Positions 61,550 to 64,000 of a stretch of DNA of 64,000 nucleotides are shown here, piece by piece. Position 1 is the stretch's first letter; each line of letters begins with the position of its first letter. The stretch comes from Chitinivorax sp. PXF-14. GTDB taxonomy: Bacteria; Pseudomonadota; Gammaproteobacteria; Burkholderiales; SCOH01. The notes below the pieces were generated by a model that was given only the letters and a program-made list of their open reading frames with translations, had not been told where the DNA came from and made no database searches. The stretch is taken from positions 1 through 64,000 of the forward strand of contig NZ_JBFNXJ010000015.1 of the NCBI RefSeq assembly GCF_040812015.1, read 5' to 3'. The position numbers and the translations under genes were made by a program.

Positions 61550-64000
61550 TCACTGCTCATAAGCACTCAGCCCGGAAATCTCTTGCCCTTGCGCCAGTTT
61601 GTGTAGCAGCGGCGTCAGTTCTTCCATCAACGCCAGTTCCTTCTGCGTGCGGGCCTTCCAGCCCAGGTCCAGCGGCGCCATCAGCTCGCTCAGCGCTTCG
61701 CCATCAAAGATGCGGCGGCGCAGCACGCCATCGACGAAGCCTTGCAGCGCATCGGCCCCCAGGCCATGGCGTTGTGCCATCTCGGACAGCGCCCGGCTCT
61801 TCTTCTCCGCCTTGAAGCGATCAAAGCCTTGGCGAATGGCGTCTTCGTCCAGGGCCTGGCCCACGGGCAAGCCGCGGATGTATTCGGCGATGTCGTCGCG
61901 GTCGTCGATGAACTTGGCATCGGCCTGGATCAGGCCGATGAGCTGCTCGCGGTTCAAGGTCAGCTTGCCGGGCTTCTGCTGAGTCATCCGGGCAATCAGG
62001 CCCATGATGTAGTCGTAGTCGATTACCGCCGAGGCGAAGAGCACGAACTCGAAATCGAGCTGCTGCACTTCGGGCGGGGTTTGGTCGCGGTCTTGCAGGG
62101 CCTTCAAGCGCTTGGCGGTTTCCAGGTACACGCCCTTGAGGCCCAGCATCTGGTCAGGCGGCGCAATCTGGGTGATCTGCGCTTTCTGTTCTTCCGAAAG
62201 GTCGGTGTACTGATCCAGCTGCGTCTTGAGGCGCTGCATTTCCTTGAAAAGGTTGACGAACTGGCTGCGCGCGGCATCGCCCTTCAGGTTGGCAACGTCT
62301 TCTGGGGCGTTCGTCAGCCCTTGTGACTGCATGAAGTCCTCCAGCTGTTGCGTGGCGGCTTGTAAGGTGTCGATTACCTTGGGTGCTGGGTCAACCAGCC
62401 AGATTTCGCGCGGGTTGTCGGTCTTCTCGCCCGAGAACAGCGCGATGGCCTCTTCCACAGGCTTTTGCTGCTGGCGGAAGTCGAGCACATTGCCGTAGGG
62501 CTTGCTGTCGTTCAAGACGCGGTTGGTGCGCGAGAACGCCTGGATCAGGCCGTGGTACTTGAGGTTCTTGTCCACGTACAGGGTGTTCAGGTACTTAGAG
62601 TCGAAGCCAGTAAGTAGCATGTCCACCACGATGGTAATGTCGATCTTCTGGCCATGCGGCAGATCGGCATTGGGGTACTGCTGGTCCTTGATTCGCTTCT
62701 GCACGTCCTGGTAGTACAGGTCGAACTCGGCGATGCGGTGGTTGGTGCCAAAGCGCGCGTTGTAGTCGGCCATGATGCGCGTGAGCGCGGCTTTCTTGCC
62801 TTCCGGGTCCTGCTGGTTGTCGGCCTTCTCCTGTGGCAGGTCTTCCTGAATCTGCTGCACATCCTTGTTGCCGTCGGCGGGGGGAGAGAACACACAGGCC
62901 ACGTTCAGTGGAACGAAGCCGTAATCCTCGGCCTGCTTTTTTTCCTGCAGCTCCTTGAAAGCCTCGAAGTATTCGATGGCGTCATTGATGCTGGCGGTGG
63001 CCAGCACGGCATTGAACTTGCGCCCGTTGGTGGCGGCATCGTGCTTGGTCAGGATGGTCTCGATGACCTTGGCTTTCGGCAGCCCCTCGCCCGGCTTGGG
63101 CGGCTTCTTTCCCTCGGGCTTGAAGAAGTCGATGTGGAACTTCAAGACGTTCTGGTCTTCAATGGCGTGTGTGATCGTGTACTCGTGAAGGCAGCGCTGG
63201 AACAGGTCGTCCGTGGTGCGGTAGCTAGCCTGCTGGCCTTCTATCTGCACTGCAGTGGCGTTCTCTTTGAAGATCGGAGTGCCGGTGAAGCCGAACAACT
63301 GAGCATTCGGGAAGAACTCCTTGATGGCCTTGTGGTTGTCGCCGAACTGCGAGCGGTGGCACTCATCGAAGATGAACACCACGCGCTGTTCCCGCAGGGG
63401 CTCCAGACGCTGCTTGTAGGTCTCCCGGCCCTGCTTTTCCTTCTGCTTGTTGCGCTTGCTGTTCTCGTCCAGCGCCAGGCCGAGCTTCTGGATGGTGGTG
63501 ACGATCACCTTGTCGGCGTAGTCGTCAGACAGCAGGCGGCGCACCAGCGCCTCGGTGTTGGTGTTCTCTTCGACGCAGCCTTCCTGGAACCGGTTGAATT
63601 CTTCGCGTGTCTGCCGATCCAGGTCCTTGCGGTCAACCACGAACAGGCACTTGTCGATGTCCGGGTTGTCTTTGAGCAGGGTGGACGCCTTGAACGAGGT
63701 CAGGGTCTTGCCCGAGCCGGTGGTGTGCCAGATGTAGCCGTTGCCGCAGTTCTGGTGGATGCACTCCACGATGGCTTTGACGGCATAGATTTGGTACGGC
63801 CGCATCATCAGCAGCTTCTGCTCGCTGGCGACCAGCACCATGTAGCGGCTGATCATCTGGCCTAGGGTGCACTTGGCCAGGAACTTCTCGGCGAAGCTAT
63901 CGAGCTGGGTGACCTTCTTGTTGTCCTCGCTGGCGAACTGGTAGACCGGCAAGAAGCGCTCATCGGCATTGAAACTGAAGTGCCGGGCGTTGTTGTTGGC
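61550..64000 (-). CDS. hsdR: Type I restriction endonuclease subunit (5' end outside window)
   Basis: About 816 codons of the motor/nuclease subunit; the frame is open through the window edge, so the N-terminal nuclease domain start is missing. The helicase has YIWHTTGSGKT (Walker A), FIFDECHRSQFG (DECH box) and VVDMLLTGFDSKYLNTLYVD (motif VI region). The C-terminus ends near ISGLSAYEQ, overlapping possible hsdS starts. First gene of the operon in the window. Confidence 0.94.
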   Translation of the reverse strand, partial: ANNNARHFSFNADERFLPVYQFASEDNKKVTQLDSFAEKFLAKCTLGQMISRYMVLVASEQKLLMMRPYQIYAVKAIVECIHQNCGNGYIWHTTGSGKTLTSFKASTLLKDNPDIDKCLFVVDRKDLDRQTREEFNRFQEGCVEENTNTEALVRRLLSDDYADKVIVTTIQKLGLALDENSKRNKQKEKQGRETYKQRLEPLREQRVVFIFDECHRSQFGDNHKAIKEFFPNAQLFGFTGTPIFKENATAVQIEGQQASYRTTDDLFQRCLHEYTITHAIEDQNVLKFHIDFFKPEGKKPPKPGEGLPKAKVIETILTKHDAATNGRKFNAVLATASINDAIEYFEAFKELQEKKQAEDYGFVPLNVACVFSPPADGNKDVQQIQEDLPQEKADNQQDPEGKKAALTRIMADYNARFGTNHRIAEFDLYYQDVQKRIKDQQYPNADLPHGQKIDITIVVDMLLTGFDSKYLNTLYVDKNLKYHGLIQAFSRTNRVLNDSKPYGNVLDFRQQQKPVEEAIALFSGEKTDNPREIWLVDPAPKVIDTLQAATQQLEDFMQSQGLTNAPEDVANLKGDAARSQFVNLFKEMQRLKTQLDQYTDLSEEQKAQITQIAPPDQMLGLKGVYLETAKRLKALQDRDQTPPEVQQLDFEFVLFASAVIDYDYIMGLIARMTQQKPGKLTLNREQLIGLIQADAKFIDDRDDIAEYIRGLPVGQALDEDAIRQGFDRFKAEKKSRALSEMAQRHGLGADALQGFVDGVLRRRIFDGEALSELMAPLDLGWKARTQKELALMEELTPLLHKLAQGQEISGLSAYEQ

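Overview
The window is high-GC, gene-dense DNA of a free-living Gram-negative bacterium. Gene content and order point to a betaproteobacterium, probably Neisseriales/Chromobacteriales: panC-panB-dNK-folK-pcnB, birA-coaX-SPOR, nirBD-narK with a PP2C-kinase, a 108-codon ynfA, Rhs cassettes, and many GGDEF and chemotaxis genes. This placement is inference from gene content; no rRNA gene is present and I saw no tRNA.

Layout. 1-4.3 kb: minus-strand pantothenate, folate and polyadenylation genes. 4.4-8.9 kb: two paralogous TPR-GGDEF proteins flanking an amino-acid-binding protein. 9-11.8 kb: murB, a MATE exporter and an unknown 107-aa gene. That last gene sits behind two tandem SAM-II-type riboswitch aptamers (12.07-11.88 kb), the first followed by an intrinsic terminator and the second by a Shine-Dalgarno-masking hairpin. 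12.1-13.4 kb: dGTPase. 13.5-17.7 kb: Rhs debris with two displaced toxin/immunity cassettes that share a near-identical 0.4-kb segment, plus a broken Rhs core placed after its own C-termini. 17.7-23.5 kb: a NarL-type two-component system divergent from a btsT/cstA-yjiX-yjiA transport operon. 23.5-29.6 kb: a GlxA regulator, EamA exporter and isochorismatase group, then moaC, bepA and an NAD(P)-binding oxidoreductase. 29.7-35.5 kb: a MASE1-PAS-GGDEF protein, then a TetR operon (TetR, frameshifted ynfA, DUF4442, crotonase), then a VOC protein whose 3' end is a 14-copy heptanucleotide repeat. 35.6-40.3 kb: SPOR, coaX, birA and a chemoreceptor.

41-47.7 kb: nitrate/nitrite assimilation (nirB, nirD, narK) behind a sigma-54 promoter with an NtrC-type box, followed by a GNAT and a PP2C-Ser/Thr kinase fusion. 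47.9-51.9 kb: two polar amino-acid-binding lipoproteins, a ferredoxin, an ABC permease and an ATPase. 51.9-54.5 kb: SlyB-like, PfkB kinase, PilZ and OmpA-family genes.

54.5-64 kb is a defence island read on the minus strand: hsdR (cut by the window edge)-hsdS-PrrC-like ABC ATPase-hsdM-Abi_2 HEPN protein-Mrr-like endonuclease. The endonuclease is fused by deletion to a AAA+ ATPase remnant. In the gap between the HEPN gene and the endonuclease lies a complete small-RNA-sized unit on the opposite strand (consensus promoter, about 57 nt, UUCG hairpin, terminator).

The strongest candidates for something undescribed are the tandem SAM-II/unknown gene locus, the HEPN protein with its adjacent small RNA, and the PrrC-like candidate anticodon nuclease inside the type I restriction operon.
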